From NCBI GenBank assembly GCA_947379685.1, contig CANCOG010000320.1, positions 1 through 6,073 on the forward strand: a stretch of 6,073 nt of DNA, written 5' to 3'. Of the stretch, positions 6,063-6,073 are shown piece after piece. The position numbers were made by a program, and so were the translations under genes. Position 1 is the stretch's first letter. Each line of letters opens with the position of its first letter. This DNA comes from Flavipsychrobacter stenotrophus (GTDB lineage: Bacteria > Bacteroidota > Bacteroidia > Chitinophagales > Chitinophagaceae). Below the pieces are notes generated by a model. That model was not told the DNA's origin and searched no databases. It was given only the letters and a program-made list of their open reading frames with translations.

Positions 6063-6073
6063 TACAATGGTTC

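Overview
All six genes in this window lie on the minus strand, so transcription runs from the right end (6073) to the left end (1). The organism is most likely a member of the Bacteroidota, plausibly a Chitinophaga-like lineage. Three things suggest this: a moderately AT-rich composition, the lack of Shine-Dalgarno sequences before the starts, and matches to the TAnnTTTG promoter element of that phylum. The protein style of the guanylate kinase and sugar-nucleotide enzymes also fits. Family-level placement is inference, because no search was possible.

Right part (6049 to 3645): three sugar-nucleotide genes in a tight run. rfbF (glucose-1-phosphate cytidylyltransferase) makes CDP-glucose. rfbG (CDP-glucose 4,6-dehydratase) turns it into CDP-4-keto-6-deoxyglucose. 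An RmlC/RfbC-type cupin epimerase probably then epimerises that keto-sugar. rfbF and rfbG overlap by 16 nt, and rfbG and the epimerase gene are 18 nt apart, which suggests one operon. The ketoreductase or aminotransferase needed to finish a CDP-deoxysugar is not in the window. The product was presumably destined for a surface polysaccharide or glycoprotein.

Middle (3644 to 2892): a 165-nt gene-free spacer with an AT-rich inverted repeat, then gmk (guanylate kinase), a housekeeping nucleotide-metabolism gene that appears to use a TTG start.

Left part (2828 to 1): a 698-residue multi-spanning membrane protein with C-terminal TPRs resembles the TMTC family of GT-C O-mannosyltransferases. The next gene starts immediately after its stop codon and is a second polytopic protein with hallmarks of Gpi18/PIG-M-like GT-C mannosyltransferases. 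It has no stop codon in the window and continues past the left edge. These two probably form a translationally coupled membrane glycosyltransferase pair that uses lipid-linked sugar donors.

There are no tRNAs, rRNAs, CRISPR arrays, insertion sequences or convincing intrinsic terminators. The content is mostly familiar. The points most worth a second look are the coupled TMTC-like/Gpi18-like pair and the divergent epimerase in a CDP-sugar context.
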